From positions 310,001 through 374,000 of the forward strand of contig ML769392.1 in assembly GCA_009733575.1 (NCBI GenBank): a DNA stretch of 64,000 bases, read 5' to 3'. A program made the position numbers and the translations under genes. Positions 24,617-35,876 of this stretch are shown one piece after another. The first letter of the stretch is position 1; every line of letters begins with the position of its first letter. This DNA is from Gymnopus androsaceus JB14 (Eukaryota > Basidiomycota > Agaricomycetes > Agaricales > Omphalotaceae). The notes below the pieces were generated by a model that saw only the letters and a program-made list of their open reading frames with translations, had not been told where the DNA came from and did no database searches.

Positions 24617-26082
24617 ATGTTCTGTCGAGCTGGCCAATCTTTAACGCGTAATGGTGCATTATTTCACTCTTCTGGCTCCTCATTCTACATATTAATCCAA
24701 TCTCTAGTCGGACGCAGGACGTTCACGCAATCTGCAGCTCGCAAAAGTTATGACGATACCATTCAAAACCTTTTAATTCACAAGGACACAAAAGTCTTGG
24801 TTCAAGGCTTTACTGGAAAAACGGCAAGTGACCCAAGCCTATTCATTGGGACGTGTTTCGAACGAAGTATGAGTGTAGGGAACTTTCCATGCCAAGGAGG
24901 CTTTGGCATATGGTACCAAAATGGTTGGAGGTGTTTCCCCCAAGAAAGCTGGCCAAACACATCTTGGTCTACCTGTGTTCGGAAGCGTCAGAGAGGTGAG
25001 TAAAACCGATATCATGACTGCGAATTTTTCTGATGCTTTTTCTGTAATTCAGGCGGTCAGAGAAACTAGCCCGGATGCTACTGTACTCTACGTGCCACCT
25101 CCTACCGCCGCTGATGCCATTATTGAAGCAATCGAGAATGAGATTGGCTTAATTGTTTGTATTACGGAGGGTATTCCACAGGCTGATGAGATTAGGGTAC
25201 GTGGTTCATTCGTTCGTTTCTGAATGCCCGTCTTTACAAGCCTTCTAGGTCATGCAAGCCTTAAAGAGCCAATCCAAGTCTAGGCTTGTTGGACCAAACT
25301 GTCCTGGCAGTAAGTCTGGTTGCAACCCTTCCGTTTCGCGTCCTCACTTTGCCAAGTCATCAACCCATTGGGATGCAAAATGGGTATTCAACCCGGCCAC
25401 ATCCATATGCCGGGCAAGATCGGTATGTATAGTCGCGCACTACTTCCTGCAGCTATTGATCAGTTTTCCAGGTATTGTCTCTCGTTCTGGGACATTGACA
25501 TACGAAGCTGTTGCTCAGACCACCGATGTCGGCCTCGGTCAATCTCTCTGTGTCGGTATCGGAGGCGACCCATTCCCCGGAACACAGCACGTTGATGTTG
25601 TCAAGATTTTCCTAGACGACCCCGCCACTGAAGGCAAGTAATATCACACGTGTGTTGCGTGTACGCTAAACCTTTTTTGTTCACAGGTATTGTTATCATT
25701 GGAGAAATTGGTGGATCTATGGAAGAGGAAGCTGCAGAGTACCTCGAACACTATAACAAGACCAGGGCACACCCCAAGCCCGTTGTTGGATTTATTGCTG
25801 GACGTACCGCACCCCCAGGAAGGCGTATGGGACATGCTGGTGCTATCATTTCCGGTGGCAAAGGTTAGTAACGATTTGTAGTGTTCATGATCCCTTCCTT
25901 CCTGACTATCATCAAGGCGCTGCTTCGGACAAGGTTGCTGCTCTTACAAAGGCAGGTGTTATCGTAACGGACAGTCCTGCAAAGATTGGCGCTGAAATGC
26001 TCAAGGTATGAAACCAACCAGGCTTGTCGAATCAGTTTCACTAATAGCATAATTTCAGGCAATGCAACAGGCTGGTCTCTAA
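24617..26082 (+). CDS. LSC1: Succinyl-CoA ligase alpha subunit, mitochondrial
   Basis: Coding exons: 24617-24823 (with a likely internal intron 24654-24707), 24879-24995, 25053-25196, 25249-25309, 25357-25422, 25472-25633, 25687-25863, 25917-26005 and 26059-26082. Removing 24654-24707 gives 330 aa, close to yeast Lsc1. A presequence [12 protein letters not shown] is followed by the CoA-binding fold ([20 protein letters not shown]), [25 protein letters not shown] and [20 protein letters not shown]. The ligase half carries [16 protein letters not shown] and the phospho-histidine loop [16 protein letters not shown]. It works in the TCA cycle with the beta subunit. Two introns (24824-24878, 25634-25686) use GC donors; no GT donor keeps the frame. 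Confidence 0.95.
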
Positions 26083-26167
26083 ATTATTCGTACTTAGAAG
26101 CTTTTAGATTAGTAGTACGGTTACATAATGTTATATCTATCCTTTTGACCATTTTTTCCTCTAACTT

Positions 26168-26989
26168 ATGGAACCCTCCGATTCCTTTCGCGACGCTGCC
26201 TCGTATCTTTCGAATGCTTCCTCACTGGCAAAGGTTTCAAATGGCGTCAAACTTGAGGTTCTGGGCATCCATCGTCGAAATTGCTAGATACTTACTTTAT
26301 GGTTTAGCTCTACGGACTGTTCAAATATGCAACGGTCTCCCAAAACCCGAATGTTTCTCGTCCATCGATCTTTGACATGACCGGACGTGCTAAATGGGAT
26401 GCATGGGACGCAGCAGGAAAACGCTACACCGATGGAGCAGAAGCTGAAGGTCGGTACCTCGAGATTGCGCGCGATTTGGGATGGCAGCCAGGGGTTTCGT
26501 CATGGCAAATCGGATGAGGAATCAGATCCCTCAAGTGAAGAACATGGAGGTGCAAGTGGAATGGGCGTCGCTGTTAGCTCCATGGCTGCACCCGAAACTG
26601 AAATCGACAACACTCTGCACGGTCTCGCAATCGCTGGAGATGTCAACAAATTAGAAACTCTTATTTCCCTCGACAGGGATATCGACCTGAACGCTCTGGA
26701 CGACTTTGCAAGTGCCCATTGGTTTTAAAAAACTCGACTTAAACATCTGACGATCCTCTCAGGGATACACACCTCTTCATCTTGCTTGTGATCGAGGCCA
26801 TATTGAAATCGTGCAGCTGTTACTGGCCAAGGGTGCTGATTCCTCAATAAAGGTGACTAGTGTCTTTTTTTTGGTGCTCGTATTAATGCTGAAGATTATT
26901 TTACATAGGACCCGGACGATCTGACGCCTCTAGAACTAGCGGAGATCGCTGGACGTGAAGACATTGCTAAACTGCTATCCAATCGGTGA
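26168..26989 (+). CDS. Acyl-CoA-binding/ankyrin protein (ACBD6-like), frame break
   Basis: Exons 26168-26257, 26308-26707, 26763-26852 and 26909-26989. The first half is an acyl-CoA-binding domain: SKVSNGVKLELYGLFKYAT-like start, FDMTGRAKWDAWDAAGKRYT, then YLEIARDLGWQPG. The second half has ankyrin repeats (GYTPLHLACDRGHIEIVQLL, DLTPLELAEIAGREDIAKLL). The linker DEESDPSSEEHGGASGMGVA is typical of fungal ACBD6 relatives. Between the two the frame shifts by one base at a GGGG run (26491-26494), so the raw reading stops at TGA soon after the ACB domain. The ankyrin exons use a GC-AG intron at 26708-26762. Role: binding long-chain acyl-CoA, with ankyrin repeats for a protein partner. Confidence 0.85.
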
Positions 26990-27068
26990 CACCGAGTCCT
27001 TCTACTCCCTCTCTAGGATGCTAGCACGAAGCCCCCCGTGATCACGACAACACAGTCCTCGTAGAATG

Positions 27069-27508
27069 CTATGACTTTTCAGCAGCAGGTGAAGGTGGTT
27101 CCGAGGCTAGCGGTTCTGCTGAAGATGGCGAACCTTCGGAAGGAATAGATTGTGCAGGCGCGCGGGGTGATTTAGGATGGTACGGTGAATCAGGCTTGAG
27201 AATGTTGCCCTAGATAATACTAGTTCAAATGCTTGTACAAGTGAAGAAAAAAAAGTACTACGCACCATAGTTAGCAATTTTACAACAGATTTGCTCGGTA
27301 TTGCGCCAACATCTAGCCAATATCGAATTCTCCCGACACTCCATTCCATCGTTTTGTATTCTTTTCCTCCTGGCTTTACACGAGGGTCGTAAATACCCAA
27401 AAGCTCCGTAGGCTTTCCATTGCGACGTATACGCTGATTTATGGCGACTAGATGGAATATACGGTCATGTCGAAGACCGTGAACCGCTAGACGGAGTCGC
27501 ATGGGCAT
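27069..27508 (-). CDS. Mitochondrial ribosomal protein bS16m
   Basis: Two exons (27508-27266, 27209-27069) give 127 aa. I chose the ATG at 27508 because S16 proteins begin MPxRLRL; an in-frame ATG further upstream (27586) would add 26 residues. The S16 core is clear: MPMRLRLAVHGLRHDRIFHL, INQRIRRNGKPTELLGIYDP, EWSVGRIRYWLDVGAIPSKS and VVKLLTMGNILKP. The C-terminus is a Pro/Ser/Glu-rich extension of about 40 residues. It belongs to the small mitoribosomal subunit. The gene is convergent with the acyl-CoA-binding gene (79 bp between stops). Confidence 0.92.
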
Positions 27509-27677
27509 GGTGGAATGAAGTTTAGATGCAAGTTTTCTAGTGCCATGTGACTGACATAATTCGTCTCGTCGCGTCCTGGCGCGCATTTATTCATGGAGAT
27601 ATCTCTACCCAAGCTAGCTCAAGGTTTCAGAATTTACATCGTACAAACCCCCAGTGGAAAGAGATACAGTATAATAG

Positions 27678-28160
27678 CTACGAGTCTGGTCCTTCACTAC
27701 CAGGGATTAACTGACATGGAGGAAAAAAATGGGTCAAGTTGTGAAGCAGCAGCTCAAGTTGCACAACGCACCATACAGATATTGTTTCCATTTAAAAGTG
27801 TCTGCGCCAGCTTGGTCTTTTTTGTTCCTTGTGGTGTTATTTCACTGAATAGTATCGGTCAGTGAGTGTTCTGAGTTGAGTATATCATAAACTCACTATT
27901 CTGTAACATCTTCAAGGACCATATCTAAAAAAATTAGATAAACAAGTCGAGTAGAGAAATTTCCAAAACGCGACTTACTGACGAAATCATCGAATCCGAG
28001 CAATGTTCCAGTAAACTCTCGTTCACTCTTCATGACCACCCATATCCGAGAGCCAATGCATTTATCGATTAATTCTTGGAGTAATCAAAGATCAGAGACG
28101 AGCTGAAATCACAAAGATCGAAGAATAAATCCAACCTAGTGGAAGTACTTGAGAAGCCAT
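27678..28160 (-). CDS. LSM5: U6 snRNA-associated Sm-like protein LSM5
   Basis: Five short exons (28160-28136, 28074-27979, 27924-27897, 27844-27772, 27710-27678) give 84 aa. The product starts [20 protein letters not shown], continues [20 protein letters not shown] and [16 protein letters not shown], and ends [20 protein letters not shown]. Both Sm motifs are intact and match human LSM5 almost position by position. LSM5 is part of the Lsm1-7 ring (mRNA decapping and decay) and the Lsm2-8 ring (U6 snRNP). The longest frame inside this gene is only ~30 codons, so it is easily missed without splicing. Confidence 0.95.
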
Positions 28161-28479
28161 GCCTAAGCCTGAGCGCCGATCAATTCAATTTACTTTATAA
28201 AAACACCTCGAATTTTTGTACTCAGCATTATAGAATACATCAAAAAAAAGTTCTCAACGATTGGATACGGAAACATTGTGGTGAGCAGAAAGAAAATAAA
28301 GATTGACCGCGAAATATTGGATTGAAAAGGATACAAAAGAAATATTGGAATTTTAGCAACAACTGTGTACTCCCTCCCCGTACGGGAGCAGGCGGATAAC
28401 GAGAGTAAAATATAATGAAGAGCAGGTCGCCTATGGCCTAGGAAAACACGAAAACCCGACAATCATCGCGACTCCAAAT
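28161..28479. other. Intergenic between LSM5 and importin alpha
   Basis: About 320 bp holding the LSM5 promoter and the 3' UTR of the importin alpha gene (both on the minus strand). No other signal is seen. Confidence 0.5.
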
Positions 28480-30355
28480 CTACTGTCCGAAACTGAAACC
28501 TCCCTGGGGAGCAGCGACGTCCGAGTGGAACTAGAAAACAAATATTAGAGACAAAGAGAAGAGGATATTGCGTAATGAAAACTTACAGCAAACTGGCCTT
28601 GAGAATCAAGAGCAGGTGCGTCGATAGCGGTGTCAACATCCTCGTCATCAGGGAAGTATCTGTCCATAATGTTGAAAGCCTTCTTGTAAATGTCCAAGTT
28701 GTCGTGTTGCTGAAGGTTGTGAATGGTGATCATTCCACCCGCTTCTTCGACAAACGTGGCGTACTGATTGGTCGTAGAACCTGAAGCCGTCTTGTCCATC
28801 TCACCAACTTTCAAGATGTTATCAAGACCATCGAGCGCAACCTGGATAACCTTGTTATCCATCATTTGAAGGAGGTCGCACAGGGGTTTGATACAGCCCT
28901 GGCTGACGAGATACCGGATCTGAGAAGGCTCCTGAAGACCACCAGAGGTGGCGTTGGAAATAGCCCAGCAAGCCTCCTTCCTCGTTTTGAAATCTGCATT
29001 CTGCAAAATATTGATGAGTGGCGGGATGATGTTCGCATCAATGACGTTTTGAATCTGAGGAGGAGAGCCGGCGGTGATGTTCGAGATTGTCCAGCAAGCC
29101 TCTTTTCGGATGCCATCTTTTGGTGAAGAGAGCAGTGAGAGGAGGGCTGGAAGAGCACCAGATGCTATCACAACCTGGGTCTGAAGATCATCTCCGGTGA
29201 CGATGTTACCAACCGATCGAAGAGCAGGAGTCTGAACAGAGGTGGAATTGTGCATCAAGAGTTCGACGAGACGCCTGCAAACACCTGATTCGATGACAGC
29301 CTGAATTTTGTCGTTAGACCCATCCGAGAGATACGAGATGGCCCAGCAAGCGTCAATCAAAATCTCGTCATCCAGAGAGTAGATGAGTTTGGTCAAAACA
29401 GTGAGTGCCGGGGAGATCTATCGAATCAAGGTCAGCGTTGGTGTAGGACATAAAGAAAGAAATCGACGAACCAATTCCCAGTCGGGCTGAGGAGACTTTC
29501 CACGACAAAAGTTGCTTAGAGTCCAGGTGGCATTTCGAAGCATGCTCAATTTGTGGTGCTCACTCAAAAGAGTAAGTAAGGGACGGAGAGCGCCTTGTTG
29601 GAGAACATAGTCTCGGCATTGGGGACTATCACCAGCGATGTTACCAAGGGCCCAGACAGCCTGCTCTCGTACATCGAGCACGGAAGATGACAACAGGTTG
29701 ATAAACTCTGGCACGGCTTGTGCATTAATGACTACTTGTGTGTGCTCTGCAGTGCCAGATGCGATGTTGGTCAAGGCCCATGCAGCTTCAAACTAGAAGC
29801 GAGTGAGAACTTCTGCGCCGATACAAAGCAGATAAAGCTCACCTGCAGCATAGCATGACCAGTTTTTAAGAACTCGACGAAGCGAGGAACCACACCACAT
29901 TCAATCACGCGCTCGATGGGAGGGTTTCTTTCTTTCGAGAGAAGCTTTCGGAACTTGGTAGTCGCGTCCAACTGGCGTTCAGGGTCATCGGAAAAGACAC
30001 CAGAGATCATCTCATCGGCCAACTAGCAGAAGAAAGAAAGAAAACGGTAAGAAGTATTGTCGAGTACATCGAGAACAATGGAAACGTACAGGATCCTCCC
30101 AATTGGCACTTATCACCTCTTCATCTGAATCGGCACCTGTAGAGGGCAGGAAATTTCTACGCTTGGAGATATTCTCTTCTCGCTTCTGCCGACGGATTTC
30201 TACTTGCTGTTCCTCACGACGACGCCTAAGATCGTCTTGTTTGAGTGCGCCTTTGGCCTTGTAGGCTGGAGAGAGGCGCGTCAGTTCGAGCGCAGATAAT
30301 CTGCGAAAAACGTACCCTCTCTACGAATCTTGGTAGTTCGGGATTCTGAGTCCAT
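28480..30355 (-). CDS. SRP1: Importin alpha (karyopherin alpha)
   Basis: Six exons (30355-30316, 30265-30090, 30022-29843, 29792-29472, 29417-28587, 28530-28480) give 532 aa. The N-terminus is an importin-beta-binding domain rich in Arg/Lys ([28 protein letters not shown]). It is followed by ten armadillo repeats with the Trp/Asn cargo-binding ladder ([75 protein letters not shown]). The acidic tail [17 protein letters not shown] and the end GGFSFGQ fit yeast Srp1/Kap60. It recognises classical nuclear localisation signals and is carried by importin beta. Unlike its neighbours it reads without frame breaks. Confidence 0.97.
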
Positions 30356-30561
30356 AGCTGATCGGAAGTGTTACAATGAGTGGCTATATGGGAGTACAGT
30401 TTAGAGATGAGAACGACAAAGCCAAACGATTTTCTTAATGTGATTTCACGTGATCTGCACGGACCTCTTTGGGGATTGTGGCTCAGTGTATCACCTTTGT
30501 TCCAAGTTATAAAGTAACTATGTACGTTTCTTTCACTAAAAAATACAAATCGTTTCCGTAG

Positions 30562-31771
30562 CTACATCAAGGCCCTGGGCTTTCCATCCAAGTACGCTCG
30601 TATATTCTCAACAGTCTCGCCCCAGAAAACCTTGATGAAAGTTAGCGGAGCGGAAAGCCGTTTTCAAAGAAGGCTCGCCTTATAGTTGGTGTCGTTAACA
30701 TATCCATTGTGTGGGGAAATCGTAACATTGTCCATCGTGCGCAATGGGTGATCCAACGGAAGGGGTTCTTGGTCAAAAACATCCAGACCAGCGCCTGCAA
30801 TCTTCTTGTTCTTCAAAACTTCGACAAGGGCAGATTCATCGATAAGAGGTCCGCGAGACGTGTTGATTAGGAACGCTGTCGGTTTCATCAAATCCAACTC
30901 TGCAGCTCCAATTGTATGCTTGGATCTTTCAGATAAGACCAGGTGCAGCGACACAATGTCACTTTGTTCCAGCAATTCCTCCTTTGACGCGATAAATTCT
31001 ACCCCAGCTTCAGCAGCACGTTCTGGGGTAAGGTTCGAAGACCACCCTAATGACTTTCATGCCAAACACCTTGGCAATCTAGGAGTTTGGCGTGTAAAAT
31101 TTATTACATGTATAGAGTGGTGGACTTGCCTTTGCGGTTAATGAACCAAGTCTGCCCACGCCAATCAACCTAAAAAAATATTAGCATTGCGCAGCGTCTG
31201 TCGAGAGATTGATCAACCCAAGAGTTGCGCCAGAGAGTCCTGAAGACAGTAGGTTAGAGTTGTCTTTCAATAAAGATTGTGATACCCACCCATGGGGACT
31301 ACTGTCTGCCATTGAGGATTCCCCGCCCTAACATTCATATGCTCAGTGACTAAATATCGAGTCACACCCAGGATCAAGGCCCAAATCGCTTCGGCCATGG
31401 GATTTCCTGCTCCTCCAGTTCCGGAAACTAGTATTCCCTTCTCCTTCGCATATCCCACGTCAATACCTCTGTTGGAGGCTCCAGTGGTGGCGATAAGTCT
31501 AATCAGCATCCAGTCAGGAAATCTACACTTTAGAAAACAACCCCACGTACCGCAAATTTGGTAGTTGATCCAATAACGAAGGGAAAAATTTCGTGCGTTC
31601 TCGCATAGCACATATAATCTCATACGGTTCAAGCCGTTTGGCTAGACTTTCTTCATCTGTAAGAGTATCTGTAAAAACATCGATTTGAAGCTGGCTAGCG
31701 ACACTCGACCAGTCTGCAATTGTTAGAGCCACTCGCTGGTAATCATCCAGAATCGCTACTCGGACGACCAT
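30562..31771 (-). CDS. D-isomer-specific 2-hydroxyacid dehydrogenase, frame break
   Basis: Exons: 31771-31551, 31498-31290, 31239-31218, 31169-31130, 31078-30679 and 30630-30562. The NAD(P)-binding GxGxxG is in LGLIGVGRLGSLTAK. The catalytic Arg (INTSRGPLIDESAL), Glu (LDVFDQEPLP) and His (ISPHNGY) are all present. The family includes phosphoglycerate dehydrogenase and glyoxylate/hydroxypyruvate reductases; the substrate cannot be assigned. Two introns need GC donors: GCAAGT at 31079-31129 and, less certainly, GCGAGC at 30631-30678. One exon is 22 nt. At 31045-31047 (CCC on the + strand) one extra base breaks the frame after GMKVI. Confidence 0.88.
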
Positions 31772-32173
31772 GATGTTGGCAGTGGGGAGAAAGCAAAGGA
31801 AGGCTCACACGCACAACTTTCACATCTGAAGTCGGTTAAACGGCTTATTATTTCCCTGAGAGGCATCCGCGGGAATAGGTGCGACGAGTCGACGACGCTG
31901 AGTTGGGTTCGTAAGGACATTCCTCATGCAGAGTCGGAGGGTGTACAGCAAGGACCCAGTGAGCTAGGTTGGTCCCTCACTGAGCGGAATGCAAGAAAGC
32001 TCCGGAAGTGAGAGGAATGCTTGCGGCGGAGGTATGAAGCCCTTGAGAAAACTTTTCTGTCTTCCTAACTTAAGCACACTAACTTTAGCATGATAATAAT
32101 ATGGGATACAAAAATGGACGTAGCATCGAAATTATAAAGTAGAACGAAAGAGTACAAAACGCGATCGATATAA
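31772..32173. other. Intergenic between dehydrogenase and RPN2
   Basis: About 400 bp, promoter of the dehydrogenase gene and 3' region of RPN2 (both on the minus strand). No other gene is seen. Confidence 0.5.
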
Positions 32174-35100
32174 TTAACTGTCGTTGTCAAAAGGGTACTA
32201 CATTGCATGAGAAGTCAGTAATCAATATTATAGCTTGAGTTATCAACTCACCTCGAACGCCGTTGGAGAGTCAGCCTCCGGTGCATCTTCGTCAAGAGCT
32301 ATATGAGACCCAGATTCAACAGAATGGGGCGCATCCCCGTTTGCTGTTGGGTCTACCTCTGCAGGCGGAGGTTGTATCACTGTCTCGAACTCGATGAATT
32401 CCGCTCTTCATCAGGGCGTCGATCTACCAAGATCAAAATACCTCCACCACCAGCAACCTTCTCCTCAATCTGTCTGACGGTCTTTCCTGCTCTAGTCGAG
32501 ACTGGTTTGGCAGTTACCGCACGTACAGGTTGATACTTTCCTTCGCTCGGGAAGCTTATGTACGCGAGCTGGGCAGGAGTCACTCGTGAAAGATTTGGTA
32601 GAGTTTCAAATGAAGGCTCGCTCTTCTTCGCCGATTTTGCAGCTGCCCAAGCGATGAGTTAATCAAGTGGCAATCACAGCCAAGAGACCGTTACCTTTCG
32701 ATCCCTCCTCCGTTTTCATCTCGATGTCCCCGTCACCCTCAGTCTTCACGTCGGCTTTCTCATCCTATAATACAACTGTCAGAAGCTGCAAGTAAAAGAT
32801 GCTTCCAGCTTACCGTGTCCATAGCATCGCCTTCAGCAGCAGCCTTTTTCTTCTCTCTGGCCTTGACCTTCGCCGTTGTTGACAGGACAGCGGTTGCGAC
32901 TTTGGCTACGGCCTCCTTCTTCGGAGGTGGTGTTGCAGGTGGGTATGCAAACAGACTTGGTTTAGCGTTTGAGGTGAGCTCAAATTTGGGGACCTACACG
33001 TTTTCAATACCTCAGAATAGATTGGATCATAGCACACCAAGGATAACTCACCTTCAAATCACCGTCCAACCCAATGATACCAGTAGGTTCAAATGCAAGA
33101 CAAGCGCAATGTGCGAGCGGGTACCAATACCAAAACTGGCAGAACATGACCATACCAACAATGGCGTTGGTATTTCTGCTTCCTGCTCGGCTTTGAAGAT
33201 TGATCGTCACGTTTCGTCCCCCAGCATCAATGAGTCCTTGACCTAGTGCTGCTCCGAACTTGGCCATGGGATCCTCGTGTTTATCGGACACGATTTTGCT
33301 ATAAAGAGAACGAGTGGAGGCCAATGACGGAGATGACGCTTCCGATTGCTCAAGAAGGATCATTCCCAAGGCGATGAAGGCGCCTTGTCGAACAAAGTCG
33401 ACGCTGTCTTTTGTCATCGGTTCTAAGATTTCGATAGCGTCCTAGAAAAAGGTTTGAGACATATCCTATAGATGAATGATGGCCAAGTATACCTGCATTC
33501 CAGTACCTGCACATGCAATACCTAGAGCAAGCGTGGCTCCACAACGCACATGAGGATTGTAGCTTTCACTGAGGAGTTGCACGATTCGTGGTACTTGGCT
33601 AGGATTTTTGAATAACAAGAACGCGAGAGAGGTGACAGCAGCCCTTCGTACGTCGTCCGAGACGTCAGAGACTGCAATGTGTAACAACTGGCGGACGGCA
33701 TCGTTGTTGGAAGTTCCTGCATACGCAAGTGCAAGCGTATAAACACCACCGTAACGCAGGATCGGGTCCTATAGAATTCAAAATCAGTTCAAAGCTCGAG
33801 CAAACAAACAACATGACTAACTGTTTCGGCCAGCAACTCTTTCACGGTCGCGTTGGCCTCCTCTTGACGACCATAGAAAACAAAGGCAATACCGATCGCA
33901 AGGCCACGAATGATCTTCTCGTGCTGGGTTTCGCGAGCATACGACAACATTTCGCGGACTGGCTCTTCCGCAGCCGTACCCAACATGATTAAACCCATAG
34001 CGTATCCAGAGGCTTCACCCGCAACGGCAGAGTCCATGAAAAGGATATTTTTGAGATCTTCAAAAGTCTCGAGGTTCTTCGACCCCATTGCAGCAATTCC
34101 TAATCCCAAAGCTGCACCATGTTGGACAACCTCTCCTTGCGCGGTTCGTAGAGCTTCCCTGAGATATCCAGAAACCTCCGTGCCGCAACCTGCATTGATC
34201 AGACCCAAGGCATACAGCGCACCACCCTCCGAGTACGCAGCACCAGGAATTGTGCTCTCGTGGCCATTCTGGGGAAGGTAGGGACCCAGTATAGTCATCC
34301 CCTGCTCATAGTAGCCCTTGTGAATGACACCCAAACCTGCGGTAGCGGAAAACTTGGACCAGTTCGACGCAAGACCAAGCCATTCTAAATTTTCTCGCAG
34401 AAACAGGTCAGAAGTTGTACCAGAATGCATAAATGCGTTCTGCAGTGTTAGCGCCGTATGGTATATAGATGAACGAGGCTCTAAAGAGTCCTGTAGAGAA
34501 TGTCAGGAGAGAACTATCAGCAAGAATAGTCGTCCATAACATACCTTTGTATGCTTGAGAATAAGAGTGTCGACATGGTTGTTCCGTTTTAAGAATTCTA
34601 GATAGAGCTTAACCGACTCCTGGCCTGTCAAAATGCTCCGTATCTTGTCGAAAACGCCCTTTGTATCCTGATACCGATATCAGCACAGATTCAGCACACG
34701 TAGAAGGATACTTACATCGTCACCTACAGGAAGTTGGGTTCGTACAAGATCTAGGTAATCCCGCGCTCCACCTTCTACCAGGTCAAACGCAAACTGATAA
34801 GCGAGGAGCTTCTCTTTAGGTACAAGGGAAACCAATAGCGGGACTGTCAGAGACGGGTCACCCAAAGTCACCAAGAGCCGCGTGAGGGCGTGCGCAAGTG
34901 CTGAGCCGTCGCCCGGAGTTGGTCTAGGGGAAGAGAGGATAGAGGAAACGGAGAACGACGTCACGGAAAGACAGAGAGAATCCGGAGTCTATGACAGCTT
35001 CCATGGCGTATGAAAGGATGGAGATGTCCTGTGTCTGCTCGTATATCTTGGAAATGATATCCAGTCTGCGAGACTCCAACGCAATACCGACTGCCTAAAT

Positions 35101-35733
35101 CAAAAAAAAGTTGATGAGTGAAGAGTTTTCGTGGAATGACCCAACGAGCCACACCTGTTTGTATTCTCCTTCAGAAATAGCACCGCGCAAAGATGTTTTC
35201 GATGATGCGTTGAAGTCGCGGGTCGACCTTCTCCTCCTTTCCACTAGGCTGCTCTTCAGCACATAGTTCAATATATTTGTCGATGGCCATTGCTACAGTA
35301 CGCCGTTAACACACCAGAGCCAAGCTTCATGGGTTGAATCACTCACACATGACAGTCTCCATATACTCTTCTGAGCCAGGAACGCGAGATTCAGCTTCGA
35401 ACGCGTTCCCCGCGCCCAATGCAAACGAGAGCGATTCTACATACTTCTCCCAGGTAATAGTAAACTTTGCTGGCAAGAAGAGCTGCAGAGCTTCGAGCTT
35501 CTTTAGGCATTTCATCATTGTCATACAGAGATTCACTGAAAGAATCTGGTCAGAATGATATGTCAAGTGCAGGCGTTCAGTACGAACATGAGAGCAATGT
35601 GTTCCGAAATCTCAGCCCAAAACCGCGGTACCAACGTATTCAGAGATTTGAGAGCATGTTGTTTGAATATAGGATCTGGCTCGGACAGTAGAGCGAGAAC
35701 GCCAGCCGCGGAAGACTGAGAAAGAACGACCAT
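32174..35733 (-). CDS. RPN2: 26S proteasome regulatory subunit RPN2 (PSMD1), several frame breaks
   Basis: The start at 35733 gives [20 protein letters not shown]; the end is AFEYPFDNDS. Conserved blocks run in order: [71 protein letters not shown], the toroid PC repeats ([70 protein letters not shown]), the Lys/Glu-rich insert, and the C-terminal [15 protein letters not shown]. Rpn2 is a scaffold of the 19S base. Four places need a 1-nt change to keep frame: near 35454-35457, near 35179, in the gggg run 34927-34930 (extra base each) and near 32401-32404 (missing base). All else, including splice sites, looks intact. Confidence 0.93.
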
Positions 35734-35876
35734 GAGAGTAGCAGAAGAAAGATTGAATAATTTGGCATTGGACGCGTCACCCTATCACACAAGCGCCTTC
35801 AAGCGCCCTGTAAGCGCCTAGAGCGGAGGCTACCGGGCCCGCCAAACTTCTCCAACTCAACTCAATCTACTACACA

